This document shows positions 26,044-35,798 of a stretch of DNA of 64,000 bases, piece by piece; the first letter of the stretch is position 1; each line of letters starts with the position of its first letter. Position numbers and translations under genes: made by a program. Under the pieces are notes generated by a model, which was not told where the DNA came from, searched no databases, and saw only the letters and a program-made list of their open reading frames with translations. This DNA comes from Fimbriimonadaceae bacterium (GTDB lineage: Bacteria > Armatimonadota > Fimbriimonadia > Fimbriimonadales > Fimbriimonadaceae): positions 1,860,001-1,924,000 of the forward strand of contig JABAQM010000001.1 of NCBI GenBank assembly GCA_019187105.1, in the 5' to 3' direction.

Positions 26044-26622
26044 ATGGAAAAGGTTCAGGTTGCGGTCCTGGTTGGCCCGAAGAGCAGGGGATCGAACCTT
26101 CAAGCCTTGATCGAGAATGGGGAAAAGTTGGGGACTCCGTTCCGGGTCGCGGTCGTGATTGTCCCCCAGGCTTCGAGTCCGGGACTTGACCTCGCCAGAA
26201 AGCATGGGGTCAAGGCTGAAATCGTGCCGCCAGGCGATGAATACGGCGCCCGCTTGCTTTCCGCCCTCGAAAACGTCGAGTGGGTGTGCCTTGCTGGCTA
26301 CCTTCGCCTCTTGCCGACAGAGGTCCTGGAGCGCTTTGCTGGGAAGGTTCTAAACATCCATCCCGCCCTTCTGCCAAAGTACGGTGGCAAGGGCATGTAT
26401 GGAATCCACGTTCATGAGGCGGTTCTTGCCGCGGGAGAGCGCGAATCAGGCTGCTCCGTACATGTCGTTACCCCCGTTTATGACGAGGGCGAGGTCCTGC
26501 TCCAGCTGAAATGTCCGGTGGAACGGGACGACACTGCTGAGGTCCTCCAAGCGCGGGTGTTGAAACTCGAGCACGTTGCCTTTTCCCAAGCCCTGAGCGC
26601 GGCGATTCTCAAGAACCGATGA
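26044..26622 (+). CDS. purN: Phosphoribosylglycinamide formyltransferase
   Basis: 192 aa. Transfers formyl from 10-formyl-THF to GAR in purine synthesis. The family blocks are present: VAVLVGPKSRGSNLQALIENG (usually LISGxGSNLQ), NIHPALLPKYGGKGMYGIHVHEAVL (catalytic Asn and His) and SVHVVTPVYDEGEVLLQ (catalytic Asp). The ATG at 26044 fits the family N-terminus; the frame is open upstream to GTG 25975 but that extension is not conserved in pattern. It heads an overlapping run, and its stop overlaps plsC in ATGA. A TATAGAAT sequence lies upstream near 25934. Confidence 0.93.
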   Translation: MEKVQVAVLVGPKSRGSNLQALIENGEKLGTPFRVAVVIVPQASSPGLDLARKHGVKAEIVPPGDEYGARLLSALENVEWVCLAGYLRLLPTEVLERFAGKVLNIHPALLPKYGGKGMYGIHVHEAVLAAGERESGCSVHVVTPVYDEGEVLLQLKCPVERDDTAEVLQARVLKLEHVAFSQALSAAILKNR

Positions 26623-27227
26623 CCAATCGAACCCGGCAGCTGCTCTGGCCGATCATGTATCCGATCGTCTGGCTGATTTTCATCTTTCTCGGGCCTGTGC
26701 GCAGCTTCAACCGTCGCAATGTTCCGAAGGAGGGTGGCATCCTCATCCTTTCCAACCACCTCGCCGATTGCGATCCCGTCATCGTCCAGCTAGGATGCCG
26801 CCGCCACGTGAAGTTCATGGCCAAGAGCGAGCTCTTCGAGATGAGAATCCTTGGGGCCCTGATACGATGGCTCGAAGCCTTTCCTGTCAAGCGTGGTGAG
26901 CCGGATCGGGCGGCGATCAAGCAGGCGGTGGAATACCTGAAGCAGGGCTACGCCGTCTGCGTTTTTCCCGAAGGTCAACTCAGCGAAGACGGGAAGCTGC
27001 AACCGATCTTGCCCGGCGCTGCCCTGATCGCACGGATGGCTGACGTGCCCATCATCTGCTGCGGCCTACGAAACACCAACCAAATCATGCCGTATGGCAC
27101 CTACATCCCACGGCCGGCCTTTCGGTGGGTAGATTGCCGTTGGGGCCATGTGCGAAAGTTCGATCGATCTGCGAGTGCGGAAGAGGTGGTGGGGTGGGTT
27201 CACGCCGAACTGAGCCGCCTGGTCTGA
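26619..27227 (+). CDS. 1-acyl-sn-glycerol-3-phosphate acyltransferase (PlsC family)
   Basis: 202 aa with an N-terminal membrane helix (LLWPIMYPIVWLIFIFLGPV). Acyltransferase motif I is NHLADCDP (NHxxxxD) and motif III is FPEGQLSEDG (FPEGxxS). It would make phosphatidic acid from lyso-PA at the inner membrane. It starts within the purN stop and ends inside the start of rnhB. Length is near the short end of the family. Confidence 0.9.
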   Translation: MTNRTRQLLWPIMYPIVWLIFIFLGPVRSFNRRNVPKEGGILILSNHLADCDPVIVQLGCRRHVKFMAKSELFEMRILGALIRWLEAFPVKRGEPDRAAIKQAVEYLKQGYAVCVFPEGQLSEDGKLQPILPGAALIARMADVPIICCGLRNTNQIMPYGTYIPRPAFRWVDCRWGHVRKFDRSASAEEVVGWVHAELSRLV

Positions 27228-27799
27228 TCGGCGTCGACGAGGCGGGCAGGGGGCCGCTCGCGGGTCCCCTTGTCGTGGCTGCGGTTCGCATGCGCAAAGG
27301 CTTTAAGTGCCCGGGACTGGGCGATTCCAAGCAACTCACGCCGGGCAGGCGAGAGGAATGCTACAGGCGAATTGTGGACGGCTGTGAATATGCGGTTGAG
27401 ATCGTCGACGTGGAGACGATCGACCGGCTGAATATCCTTCGAGCCACGCTGGAAGCGATGGCCACCGTCGCTCGGCGGCTACGTCTTGCGGATGAGGAAG
27501 TCTGGGTCGATGGCAATTGCCTGCCGCCGTTGGACGGTCCCGTGCAGGCGATTGTGAAGGGCGACGACCTCGTGCGGTCAATTTCGGCGGCGTCGGTCGT
27601 CGCCAAGGTGACCCGTGACCGCCTGATGGTGGAGTTGGACCTCGTCCACCACGGATACGGATTCTTCCATAACTTCGGCTATGCCACGCCGGATCACCTT
27701 GAGGCCCTTCGCCGGCTCGGCCCTACCGAAATCCACCGAAGGTCGTTCAGCCCGGTGGCAGACATGCTGAATCAGCCATGCCTGGCGTTCGACGCTTAG
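27194..27799 (+). CDS. rnhB: Ribonuclease HII
   Basis: 201 aa. Endonuclease that nicks RNA-DNA hybrids, including single misincorporated ribonucleotides. Catalytic carboxylates lie in GVDEAGRGPLAGPL, LGDSKQLTPGRREE, VWVDGNCLP and the VKGDDLVRSISAASVVAKVTRDRLM block with the final Asp. GTG at 27194, after AGAGG, gives the best start and overlaps plsC by 34 nt. Its 3' end overlaps yraN by 22 nt. Confidence 0.92.
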   Translation: MGSRRTEPPGLIGVDEAGRGPLAGPLVVAAVRMRKGFKCPGLGDSKQLTPGRREECYRRIVDGCEYAVEIVDVETIDRLNILRATLEAMATVARRLRLADEEVWVDGNCLPPLDGPVQAIVKGDDLVRSISAASVVAKVTRDRLMVELDLVHHGYGFFHNFGYATPDHLEALRRLGPTEIHRRSFSPVADMLNQPCLAFDA

Positions 27800-28134
27800 G
27801 GCTTGAGGCCGAGGACCGGGCCGCGGATCTCCTGCTTCGGCAGGGAATGACGCTCGTGGCAAGGCGAGTCAAGACCAGGAGCGGCGAGATCGACCTGGTC
27901 GCCCTGGATGGCGAAGTTCTCGTCATCGTGGAGGTGAGGCAGCGAAGCGGCAACTGGAACTTGCCGGAGACCTCACTCGATCAGACCAAGCAGCGAAGGC
28001 TGGTACGCGCCGCCGAGGAATACGCTTCGACGCTTGGGCGGTCTGATCTGTCGATTCGCTACGACTTCGTTGCGGTCGATCCCGGAGACATTCGTCACTT
28101 GCGGGATTTCTTCAGGCCAGAGCCGGATTGGTAG
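27778..28134 (+). CDS. yraN: YraN-family (UPF0102) endonuclease-like protein
   Basis: 118 aa. Restriction-endonuclease-like fold with RSGEIDLVALDGEVLVIVEVRQRSG (the D...E-x-K/R catalytic-type pattern) and later QTKQRRLVRAAEEYASTLGRSDLSIRYDFVAVD. The family sits next to rnhB in many bacteria, as here, and its cellular role is not settled. The active-site Lys of the usual EVKxR is Arg here (EVRQR). Confidence 0.88.
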   Translation: MPGVRRLGLEAEDRAADLLLRQGMTLVARRVKTRSGEIDLVALDGEVLVIVEVRQRSGNWNLPETSLDQTKQRRLVRAAEEYASTLGRSDLSIRYDFVAVDPGDIRHLRDFFRPEPDW

Positions 28135-28163
28135 CTGGCCCAACCATAATTGAGGTTATCGGC

Positions 28164-29129
28164 ATGATCGACCCTCGACGGCCAGCTCTCGTTTTGGCGC
28201 CCATGGACGGCATCACCGATGCCGCCATGCGAAACGTCATGGGTCGGCTGGGCGCCTTCTCCTATGCGGTAACGGAATTCCTCAGGGTTAGCATCCAGCC
28301 GCTGCCAGTCAAGGTCTTTCGGCGGGACGTTCCCGAACTTGCCTCGGGGGCCCGTACAGCTTCCGGATTGCTGGTTCAAGTGCAGCTCCTTGGCGGCGAC
28401 CCCGAGAACATGGCCCAATCGGCGCTGAATGCGGTTTTGGCTGGCGCGACTGCGATCGACATCAACTTCGGATGTCCTGCGCCAACGGTGAATCGCAACG
28501 ACGGCGGGGCGTCCCTGCTTCGCTTTCCATGCCGGATTCGCGACATCGTGTGCGCGGTTCGCGATGCCGTCCCTCCCTTCGTTCCCGTTTCGGCCAAGTT
28601 GCGGCTTGGCTGGGATTCGATCGACGAAATCGATCGCAACGCGGCGATGGCGGCCGAAGGCGGCGCCTCCTGGCTCACGATCCATGCGAGAACCCGGGTT
28701 CAAGGATACCAGCCACCGGTTTTCTGGCCGGCGATTGCACGGGTCGCGCGACAAACGGGCTTGCCGGTCATCGCGAACGGCGATATCTGGACGATTGAGG
28801 ACTTCCGCCGGTGCCGGCAGGAGACCGGTTGCCGTCACTTCATGATCGGCCGAGCGGCCCTGGCCAATCCCGAGTTGCCGAGGCTGATTGCGGTGGAACT
28901 CGGTATCGAATCCACCGGCGTCCTTGAAACGTCGTGGCCAAGTCTCTTCGGCGCGCTCGCGGCCAACTATGACGGCAACGACAAGCTGATACTCATGCGG
29001 CTCAAGCAGTGGATGAAGCTGGCCCGCCTTCATGGCGACTTTCCCTGGTTCGACCAGTTGAAGCTTGCCACCGACTGGCGCGAGATCATCGAAACCGTGG
29101 CTCCTAACGCCGACCGCGACGCCGCCTAA
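28164..29129 (+). CDS. tRNA-dihydrouridine synthase, DusC-like
   Basis: 321-aa FMN enzyme that reduces uridine in the tRNA D-loop. APMDGITDAAMR at the N-terminus, DINFGCPAPTVNRNDGGASLLR with catalytic Cys104, LRLGWDSIDE, HARTRVQGY and VIANGDIWTIEDFRRC...MIGRAALANPEL follow the DusC pattern (NxGCPxxTVN, LGWDS, NGxIW). U16 specificity is inferred from this. ATG at 28164 has GAGG 8 nt upstream. Confidence 0.9.
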   Translation: MIDPRRPALVLAPMDGITDAAMRNVMGRLGAFSYAVTEFLRVSIQPLPVKVFRRDVPELASGARTASGLLVQVQLLGGDPENMAQSALNAVLAGATAIDINFGCPAPTVNRNDGGASLLRFPCRIRDIVCAVRDAVPPFVPVSAKLRLGWDSIDEIDRNAAMAAEGGASWLTIHARTRVQGYQPPVFWPAIARVARQTGLPVIANGDIWTIEDFRRCRQETGCRHFMIGRAALANPELPRLIAVELGIESTGVLETSWPSLFGALAANYDGNDKLILMRLKQWMKLARLHGDFPWFDQLKLATDWREIIETVAPNADRDAA

Positions 29130-29146
29130 TTGGCCATCATCTCTGC

Positions 29147-29878
29147 ATGGCCTCCCTGCATGTCGGGCTTTCCGGTTTCTCCTACAAGGAGTGGCAAGGC
29201 GAGGATTTATTTTATCCGCCAGAGCTGAAGCAGCCGGAATACTTCGCCTACTACGCTTCTCGGTTCCATGCCCTCGAGGCAGATGGGACCTGGTACCACA
29301 TGCCCACGACAAACGGCGTGCAGGTTTGGATCGACAGCACGACGCCAGATTTCAAGGTCTCGCCGAAGATGCATCGCAAGGTCACCCACTACGCGCGACT
29401 GAAGGAAGATTCCATCGATGCCCTGAAGTTCTTTGTGAAGCGGCTCGAACCGCTCGAGAATGCGGGTCGTCTCGGCGCCATCCTCGTGCAGTTGCCGCCC
29501 AAGCTGGGTAGGGACGATGATCGGCTAGCGAGGTTTTTGGCCGAGATCCCCCATAGACCGACCCTTCCCTGGGCCATCGAGTTTCGCAATGAAACCTGGG
29601 AGTGCCCGGAGATCGAATCGCTCTTAAGGGAGCACAACGTGTCATGGGTCGGCATGGACACTGATGACCGTGCCGCCGTGCGGCGCGACACCGCCGACCA
29701 TATCTACATTCGCCTGCGCCGATCGGAATACTCCGACGACCGGTTGCGGGAGTGGGCCGGGTACTTCCGCAGCAAGCTGGAGGCGGGGAAGGACTGCTAC
29801 GTTTACTGCAAGCACGAAGACGCCGAGCGGCCGTGGATCTGGGCAGACAAGCTCACCGAAATGATCGGCTGGAAGTAG
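29147..29878 (+). CDS. DUF72 (YecE-family) protein
   Basis: 243 aa with the TIM-barrel DUF72 pattern: HVGLSGFSYKEWQGEDLFYPPEL, YFAYYASRFHALEADGTWYHMP, FKVSPKMHRKVTH, GAILVQLPPKLGRDD, WAIEFRNETW and C-terminal YVYCKHEDAERPW. The biochemical role is unknown. It starts 17 nt after dusC in the same direction and is probably the last gene of that transcript. Confidence 0.88.
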   Translation: MASLHVGLSGFSYKEWQGEDLFYPPELKQPEYFAYYASRFHALEADGTWYHMPTTNGVQVWIDSTTPDFKVSPKMHRKVTHYARLKEDSIDALKFFVKRLEPLENAGRLGAILVQLPPKLGRDDDRLARFLAEIPHRPTLPWAIEFRNETWECPEIESLLREHNVSWVGMDTDDRAAVRRDTADHIYIRLRRSEYSDDRLREWAGYFRSKLEAGKDCYVYCKHEDAERPWIWADKLTEMIGWK

Positions 29879-29879
29879 C

Positions 29880-29967
29880 TGGAGGAGAGGGTGGGATTCG
29901 AACCCACGGTGCCTTGCGACACACCGCATTTCGAGTGCGGCGCACTAGACCACTATGCGACCTCTCC
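29880..29967 (-). tRNA. tRNA-Ser (anticodon CGA), CCA encoded
   Basis: Class II tRNA: acceptor GGAGAGG / CCTCTCC, anticodon stem CCGCA/TGCGG with loop CTCGAAA (anticodon CGA, reads UCG), long variable arm (GTGTC GCAA GGCAC), T arm GTGGG TTCGAAT CCCAC, and encoded CCA at 29882-29880. The discriminator base 73 is U rather than the usual bacterial G for serine. It lies 2 nt after the DUF72 stop on the opposite strand. Confidence 0.93.
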
Positions 29968-30000
29968 CGGCGAAAATCCATTATGGCGCAAGCGCCTACT

Positions 30001-32658
30001 CTACGACTTCAGCAATTGCCGCAGGACGTACTGAAGAATGCCGCCGTGGCGGTAGTAGTCGATCTCTTTCGGCGTATCGATTCGCACCGCAGCCTCGAAG
30101 GATTTCGTGTGGCTGTGGTCGTCGGTTGCGCGAACGGTCACCGTCTTCCCTTCCGAGAAGTTGGTTTCGAGCCCTTCGGCAAGGCCGACGATCGCATACT
30201 CCTCCTCTCCGGTTAGTCCGAGGGATTCGGCGGAGTCGCCCGGCATGAACTGCAGTGGAAGGACTCCCATGCCGACCAGGTTGCTCCGGTGAATCCGCTC
30301 AAAGCTCTCGGCGAGGACGACCTTGACGCCGAGGAGCATCGGGCCCTTTGCCGCCCAGTCTCGACTCGAACCGGATCCGTACTCCTTGCCGGCGATCACG
30401 ATCGTGCCGTGGTGGTACTTTATCGAGGCGTCATAGATCGACATGACCTCGTGAGTGGGCCAGTAAGTTGTAAATCCGCCTTCGGTTCCGGGGGCAAGGT
30501 GGTTGCGAAGCCGAACGTTGGCGAAGGTGCCCCGCATCATCACTTCGTGGTTTCCGCGCCGCGAGCCGTAACTGTTGAACAGATGCGCGGGCACCCCCTT
30601 GTTCGTTAGATACTCTCCGGCCGGCGAATGCAGCTTAATGCTCCCGGCGGGTGAGATGTGGTCGGTGGTGATGCTGTCGCCAAGGTGAGCGATGCAGCGA
30701 AGGCCCCTCGGGTCTTCGAAGCTGTCCGGCGGCTCACGGTCGGTGGTTTCGAAGTAAGGCGGCTGCTTGACATATGTCGAAGCCGGATCCCACGCGTATA
30801 GCTCGTCGGTACCGGCCGGGATCGCGTTCCATTTCTCATCGCCTTTGAAGACATCCGCGTAGACCTGCTCGAACATCTTTCTTTCGATGCACGAGCCGAC
30901 CGTTTCGGCGATCTCCTGCTGGCTTGGCCATATGTCCTTCAGGTACACGTTGGTACCATCCTCCGCTTGCCCGATCGGATCGGTGGTGAGGTCGACGGCG
31001 ATGTTTCCGGCCAACGCGTAGGCGACGACCAACGGCGGCGACATCAGGTAGTTCGCCTTGACTTCGGCATTGACGCGGCCCTCGAAGTTACGGTTGCCGC
31101 TGAGGACGGAAACCGCAACGAGATCCTCGTCGGCGATCGACTTGGAAGTCGCCTCGGGCAGCGGACCGGAGTTGCCGATGCAGGTGGTGCAACCGTAGCC
31201 GACGATGTTAAAGCCGATCTTTTCGAGCTCTGACAATAGACCGGCCTTGGTGAGATAGTCGCGTACCACCTTAGAGCCCGGAGCCAGCGACGTCTTTACC
31301 CAGGGCTTTGGCTTCAGCCCCAGTGCGGCCGCCTTCTTTGCCACCAGGCCAGCAGCGACCATGACCGACGGGTTGCTCGTATTGGTGCAACTGGTGATCG
31401 CGGCGATGACGATGCTGCCATGGGTGAGTTTGTTCGTATCGACCCGTTCCATCACGCCGCCACCGGTCGTCGAAATCTGATCCCCAAAGGCCGTGGTGAA
31501 TGACTTCGGAGCTTGGCCGAGCGGTACGCGGTCCTGCGGACGCTTTGGTCCAGCCAGGCTAGGTTCGACGTCGCCAAGATCGAGGGCCAGCGAGCTCGAG
31601 TATTCGGCTTCCGGGGTCTCTTCGTCGTGGTAGAGGGACTGTGCCCGCATGTAAGCCTCGACGAGGGCAATCTGCGACTCTGCCCGGCCGCTCATCCGGA
31701 GATAGTTCAGGGTTTCGGCATCGACGGGGAAGATTCCGCACGTAGCGCCATATTCCGGCGCCATATTGGCGATCGTCGCCCGGTCAGCGAGCGGCAGGTC
31801 GCGCAGGCCAGGGCCAAAGAATTCGACGAACTTGCCAACGACACCGTGTTTGCGCAGCATTTCGGTGACGGTTAGAACCAGGTCGGTGGCGGTGACGCCT
31901 TCTCGAAGCCTGCCGGTCAAGCGGAAACCGACCACCTGGGGAATGAGCATGCTCACCGGCTGTCCGAGCATGGCCGCCTCGGCTTCGATGCCTCCGACGC
32001 CCCAGCCCAGAACGCCGAGACCGTTGATCATGGTGGTGTGGCTGTCGGTGCCGACGAGGGTGTCCGGATAGGCAAGATCGTCCTTTACGAAGACCGTCCT
32101 GGCGAGGTACTCCAGGTTCACTTGGTGAACGATGCCGGTATTCGGTGGCACGACCTTGAAGTTGTCGAGCGCGTTCTGGCCCCACTTGAGGAACCGGTAG
32201 CGTTCGTCGTTCCGCTGAAACTCGAGGTCGAGGTTGATGAGGGCCGCAGCTTCGCTGCCGTAAGCGTCGACCTGCACGCTGTGATCGATAACGAGCTCCA
32301 CGGGCAGAAGGGGGTTGATCTTCCTGGGGTCGCCACCCAGATCGGCCATCGCCTGGCGCATGGCAGCGAGGTCGACCACGCACGGCACACCCGTAAAGTC
32401 TTGTAGGAGGACCCTTGCCGGCATGAAGGCGATCTCGTTGCTCGGCTCAGCCTGGCTGTCCCAGTTTGCCAACGCCTCGATGTCCGATTTGGTGACGCTG
32501 ACCCCATCCTCTTGGCGAAGCAGGTTCTCGAGCAGGATGCGCAGCGAATAGGGCAGGCGCTTCACTCCGCTCAATTGGTTGGCGAGGGCCGGCAGGCTGA
32601 AATAGCGGTACGTCTTGTCGCCGACGGTGAGCTGGGACTGGGTTTGAAAGCTGTTCAT
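30001..32658 (-). CDS. acnA: Aconitate hydratase A
   Basis: 885 aa, the length of AcnA/IRP1-type aconitases. Converts citrate to isocitrate in the TCA cycle. Iron-sulfur ligands are visible in [14 protein letters not shown] and [13 protein letters not shown]; other signatures are [23 protein letters not shown] and [19 protein letters not shown] at 32658 is preceded by GAGG. The frame stays open another 780 nt upstream, but that part is the antisense of the DUF1080 gene. A TATGCT box lies about 30 nt upstream. Confidence 0.96.
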   Translation of the reverse strand: MNSFQTQSQLTVGDKTYRYFSLPALANQLSGVKRLPYSLRILLENLLRQEDGVSVTKSDIEALANWDSQAEPSNEIAFMPARVLLQDFTGVPCVVDLAAMRQAMADLGGDPRKINPLLPVELVIDHSVQVDAYGSEAAALINLDLEFQRNDERYRFLKWGQNALDNFKVVPPNTGIVHQVNLEYLARTVFVKDDLAYPDTLVGTDSHTTMINGLGVLGWGVGGIEAEAAMLGQPVSMLIPQVVGFRLTGRLREGVTATDLVLTVTEMLRKHGVVGKFVEFFGPGLRDLPLADRATIANMAPEYGATCGIFPVDAETLNYLRMSGRAESQIALVEAYMRAQSLYHDEETPEAEYSSSLALDLGDVEPSLAGPKRPQDRVPLGQAPKSFTTAFGDQISTTGGGVMERVDTNKLTHGSIVIAAITSCTNTSNPSVMVAAGLVAKKAAALGLKPKPWVKTSLAPGSKVVRDYLTKAGLLSELEKIGFNIVGYGCTTCIGNSGPLPEATSKSIADEDLVAVSVLSGNRNFEGRVNAEVKANYLMSPPLVVAYALAGNIAVDLTTDPIGQAEDGTNVYLKDIWPSQQEIAETVGSCIERKMFEQVYADVFKGDEKWNAIPAGTDELYAWDPASTYVKQPPYFETTDREPPDSFEDPRGLRCIAHLGDSITTDHISPAGSIKLHSPAGEYLTNKGVPAHLFNSYGSRRGNHEVMMRGTFANVRLRNHLAPGTEGGFTTYWPTHEVMSIYDASIKYHHGTIVIAGKEYGSGSSRDWAAKGPMLLGVKVVLAESFERIHRSNLVGMGVLPLQFMPGDSAESLGLTGEEEYAIVGLAEGLETNFSEGKTVTVRATDDHSHTKSFEAAVRIDTPKEIDYYRHGGILQYVLRQLLKS

Positions 32659-32754
32659 CGGGGGTGTCCTCGGGGTGGCAAGTTCAGCATACCTTTGGGT
32701 TCGGACCCGACTCTGCGGCCCGGGCCTCGATGCCGCGCAGAGCCACTGACCGGC

Positions 32755-32760
32755 TAAAAT
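32755..32760 (+). promoter_or_regulatory. -10 box TAAAAT, 6 nt before ATG (leaderless)
   Basis: TAAAAT, gggttg, ATG. This supports ATG at 32767 over the TTG at 32764 as start of the DUF1080 gene. Confidence 0.5.
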
Positions 32761-32766
32761 GGGTTG

Positions 32767-33444
32767 ATGCTGTCCGTTGCTTTGTCTCTCGTCACCATGA
32801 TTCCCATGCAGGAGGTTAATGCTCTTTCCCCGGCCGAGACGAAGGCCGGGTGGAAGCTGCTCTTCGACGGCAGGTCCACGAAGGGCTGGCGCACTTTCAA
32901 GGAGAAGGGCGTGGGCGAGGGATGGGTCGTCAAAGACGGCGCCCTTTGCGTCGAGAACCCTGAGAAAGCGGGCGACATCATGACCACCGAGGATTTCCGC
33001 TGGTTCGTGCTCAGCCTCGAGTACAACATCGCCAAGGGCCAAAACAGCGGGATCATGTTCCACGTCACCGAGCAGGGGAGAACGGTCTGGATGACGGGGC
33101 CGGAGATTCAGCTCTTCGACAATGCCGCCAATCCCGAAGTCCAGCAGGCGGGCTGGTTGTACGAACTCTACAAGGCGGACAAGGACGCGACCAAGCCGGC
33201 CGGCGAATGGAACCACCTGGTTATCGCGGTACTGCCCGACAAGTGCTACACCGAGATGAACGGCGTGCGCTACTACGAATACAAGCTCGGAAGCGAAGAC
33301 TTCAAGGCCCGCGTGGCCAAGAGCAAGTTTTCGAAGATGCCGTACTTCGCCAAGGCGGGCAAAGGAGCCATCGCCTTTCAGGGGGACCACGGCAACGTGA
33401 AGTTCCGGAACATCAAGATTCTCGTTCGCGATAATCAAAAGTGA
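32767..33444 (+). CDS. Exported DUF1080 (3-keto-disaccharide hydrolase-like) protein
   Basis: 225 aa with a short hydrophobic N-terminus ([18 protein letters not shown]). The LamG-like jelly-roll pattern of DUF1080 follows: [96 protein letters not shown]. Members act on 3-keto-glycosides or bind glycans. Single transcription unit, convergent with nothing and divergent from acnA. Confidence 0.88.
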   Translation: MLSVALSLVTMIPMQEVNALSPAETKAGWKLLFDGRSTKGWRTFKEKGVGEGWVVKDGALCVENPEKAGDIMTTEDFRWFVLSLEYNIAKGQNSGIMFHVTEQGRTVWMTGPEIQLFDNAANPEVQQAGWLYELYKADKDATKPAGEWNHLVIAVLPDKCYTEMNGVRYYEYKLGSEDFKARVAKSKFSKMPYFAKAGKGAIAFQGDHGNVKFRNIKILVRDNQK

Positions 33445-33519
33445 TCCATTGATTGCAACGGATCGGGAATATAACGCGTCAATCCCGTGAGCGACCTGTT
33501 GTATGCTCAGAGGACAGGC

Positions 33520-34101
33520 ATGTGTTGGAAACTCGTACTTGCCGTGGGTTTGGCGGCTCTTGGATTAGGGACGGCCGAAGCGAAGAAGCAGCCATCGAAG
33601 GCTGACCAGGCGCGATTGAAGCGCATCATGGATCTGGCCGACGTACGCCTTTCCACCCAGGCGGACACGTGGTTTACCGACGGCGACTATCCCCGTGCCG
33701 TGAGCGTTCTTCGCTACCGCGCTGCCTTGGACCCAAAAAACTACGAGATTCACACCGACCTCGGCTGGATGCTCGAGAACATCGAGCGCTGGAGCGAGGC
33801 GCTGGCTGTGTATATCAAGTACCGTAAGGCAAATCCCCAAGATCCGGACGCCGGTTTGCCTGAAGCCAATTTCTATTACTTGAAGAAAGCCTACGCCAAG
33901 GTTCCGCCGCTCATGGAAGAGGCGATCAAAAAGAACCCCCATCCAAACGCCTTTCGCATCCTCGCCGGATCCTACGAACGAATGGGCCTGCTCGAAGACT
34001 CCAAGCGCGTGTGGGATCGGTATATCAGCCTGCATCCGAACGACGGGCAGGCGAAAGTCAACCGCGAGCGGGTGATCAAGAAGATTTCGGGGAAGCAGTA
34101 G
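33520..34101 (+). CDS. Exported TPR-repeat protein
   Basis: 193 aa with a signal peptide ([17 protein letters not shown]). It has TPR-like helical pairs: [59 protein letters not shown] and later [32 protein letters not shown]. It probably mediates protein contacts in the periplasm. ATG at 33520 follows AGGACAGG. Its 3' end overlaps the convergent purK by 26 nt. Confidence 0.8.
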   Translation: MCWKLVLAVGLAALGLGTAEAKKQPSKADQARLKRIMDLADVRLSTQADTWFTDGDYPRAVSVLRYRAALDPKNYEIHTDLGWMLENIERWSEALAVYIKYRKANPQDPDAGLPEANFYYLKKAYAKVPPLMEEAIKKNPHPNAFRILAGSYERMGLLEDSKRVWDRYISLHPNDGQAKVNRERVIKKISGKQ

Positions 34102-35215
34102 CCCCCGTCCAAGCCGCATAAAAGCGCTCCCGGGCGGCCTTGGCGCGTTTTACGATATCGTCGCCCACTGCGTTGATGTGTCCCATCTTTCGGCCCGGAA
34201 CTGGCAGGGTCTTGCCGTACCAGTGAACGCGAATATCGGCATCTTCTTCCAGGGCGGCAATCAACCCGCGCCGCCATTCGCCTGCTCCCTCCTGTCCAAG
34301 CAGATTCGCCATGCAGGTTTCCCGCCCCTCGGGAAGCGGGCAGGGTAGGCCGCATATAGACCGGATGTGCATCTCGAACTGGCTGATTCCGCCCCAATCG
34401 AGTGTGTAATGTCCGCTATTATGAGGCCGTGGGGCGATCTCGTTAACGAGGATGTCGCCCTTGTCCGTCTCGAAGAGTTCGACGCCAAACAGTCCGTAGC
34501 CGGAGACGGCTTCGACTGCTGCAATGGCGACGTCGGCAGCGTTCGCATCACAAGGAAAGACGAGATCGCAAACGTGCCGTGTCTGGACCGTTTCCACGGT
34601 CGGAAAGGTGCCGGTCACGAACGGGGTTCTGTACACCATGACGGCCAGCTCTCGGCGAAAGGCGATGAACTGTTCGGCCATCCAGCCGCCTTGACCCCAA
34701 TCCACCCGCAGGCCTTCAAAGTCGTCGGCCGATTTCGCCGTCCGCGTTCCTTTTCCGTCGTATCCGCCGAATCGGGATTTCAGAACCATCGGGAAGCCCA
34801 GGTTGGCTACGGCAGCTTCCCCATCGCCTTCGATCTTAGAGGCCTTCGCGGTCGGCACACCCGCCTTTGTAAGCGCTTCCTTTTGGAAGAACTTGTCCTG
34901 GATAACGGCCAAGGAGATTGGATTGGGAACGATCTTGCCGGGGTTCTGTTGGATCTGCTCGCAGGCCTTGAGGATGGCGGCGGCGGGAATGAATTCGTTC
35001 TCAAGTGTGACGATCCGGCAGCCCGCTATTAGCCGGGCAATGTCCTCGGGGTCGCTGAGCGAGCCTGCCATCGAATCCGAGACCTGAGCGGCGGGTGTGT
35101 CCTCGGAGTTATCGAGGGAAACGCATCGCATTCCCATGCGCTGGGCCGCCTGGATCGACATCCGGGCCAGCTGACCTCCGCCGAGAAAGCCAACATCATA
35201 GTCGACCTCAGGCAT
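34076..35215 (-). CDS. purK: N5-carboxyaminoimidazole ribonucleotide synthase
   Basis: 379 aa, ATP-grasp enzyme of purine synthesis (AIR to N5-CAIR). VGFLGGGQLARMSIQAAQRMG at the N-terminus, DKFFQKEALTKAGVPTAK, FPMVLKSRFGGYDGKGT, and C-terminal NEIAPRPHNSGHYTLD with the metal-binding Glu/Asn. The purE partner is not in the window. ATG at 35215 overlaps the end of ribE by 8 nt. Confidence 0.94.
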   Translation of the reverse strand: MPEVDYDVGFLGGGQLARMSIQAAQRMGMRCVSLDNSEDTPAAQVSDSMAGSLSDPEDIARLIAGCRIVTLENEFIPAAAILKACEQIQQNPGKIVPNPISLAVIQDKFFQKEALTKAGVPTAKASKIEGDGEAAVANLGFPMVLKSRFGGYDGKGTRTAKSADDFEGLRVDWGQGGWMAEQFIAFRRELAVMVYRTPFVTGTFPTVETVQTRHVCDLVFPCDANAADVAIAAVEAVSGYGLFGVELFETDKGDILVNEIAPRPHNSGHYTLDWGGISQFEMHIRSICGLPCPLPEGRETCMANLLGQEGAGEWRRGLIAALEEDADIRVHWYGKTLPVPGRKMGHINAVGDDIVKRAKAARERFYAAWTGATASPKSS

Positions 35216-35798
35216 GACTAAGCCGCGCCTCCATGAGTCGTTCGACATGCTTGGCGAGAACATCGAATTCGACATTCACGCGATCGCCAACCGTCCGTCG
35301 CGAGAGGTTGGTTCGCTCCCAGGTCTCCGGGATAATCCACACGTCAAACTGCCCGTTAGAGGGTGTAACTACCGTTAGGCTGATGCCGGCTAGGGCGACG
35401 GAGCCCTTGTCGATAAGGAGCCGGTCCAGTTCAGGGTCGACTCGAAACGTCAGCTGACGAGCGTGGGGATGTTCGCGGGTAGCGACCAGTTCGGCCGTTG
35501 CATCGATGTGGCCGAGGACAAAGTGCCCGCCTAGTCGGTCGCCGGCAAGCAGAGCGCGCTCGAGATTGACCAATGTCCCCTTCGAGACGGTCCCAAGGGT
35601 TGTGCGCTTTACGGTTTCTTCGCTGAGGTCGAATGCGATGCCGCGCTCGTTAGGCATGGCGGTAAGGCAGCAGCCATCGACGGCGATGCTTTCTCCTCGG
35701 GCAATGACTCCTTCCCAACCGGGTGGCCAAGCCAGCGTGAACTCGAAAGTTGACTGTTCGGCAACTTCACCAACGGCCTGCACGAGCCCCGTGAACAT
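35208..35798 (-). CDS. ribE: Riboflavin synthase alpha subunit
   Basis: 196 aa made of two lumazine-binding repeats (about 1-95 and 96-190). MFTGLVQAVGEV is the diagnostic start; GESIAVDGCCLTA and KGSVALAGISLTVV are the paired repeat motifs. Dismutates 6,7-dimethyl-8-ribityllumazine to riboflavin. No FMN riboswitch is seen. It is the middle gene of SRPBCC-ribE-purK. Confidence 0.94.
   Translation of the reverse strand: MFTGLVQAVGEVAEQSTFEFTLAWPPGWEGVIARGESIAVDGCCLTAMPNERGIAFDLSEETVKRTTLGTVSKGTLVNLERALLAGDRLGGHFVLGHIDATAELVATREHPHARQLTFRVDPELDRLLIDKGSVALAGISLTVVTPSNGQFDVWIIPETWERTNLSRRTVGDRVNVEFDVLAKHVERLMEARLSHA

Noticed and set aside
28095-29312. 405-codon minus-strand ORF
   Set aside because: Shadow of the dusC and DUF72 genes; sequence is Arg/Gly-rich and lacks motifs.
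32659-33438. Long N-terminal extension of aconitase
   Set aside because: It is the antisense of the DUF1080 gene; the family N-terminus starts at ATG 32658 with a ribosome site.
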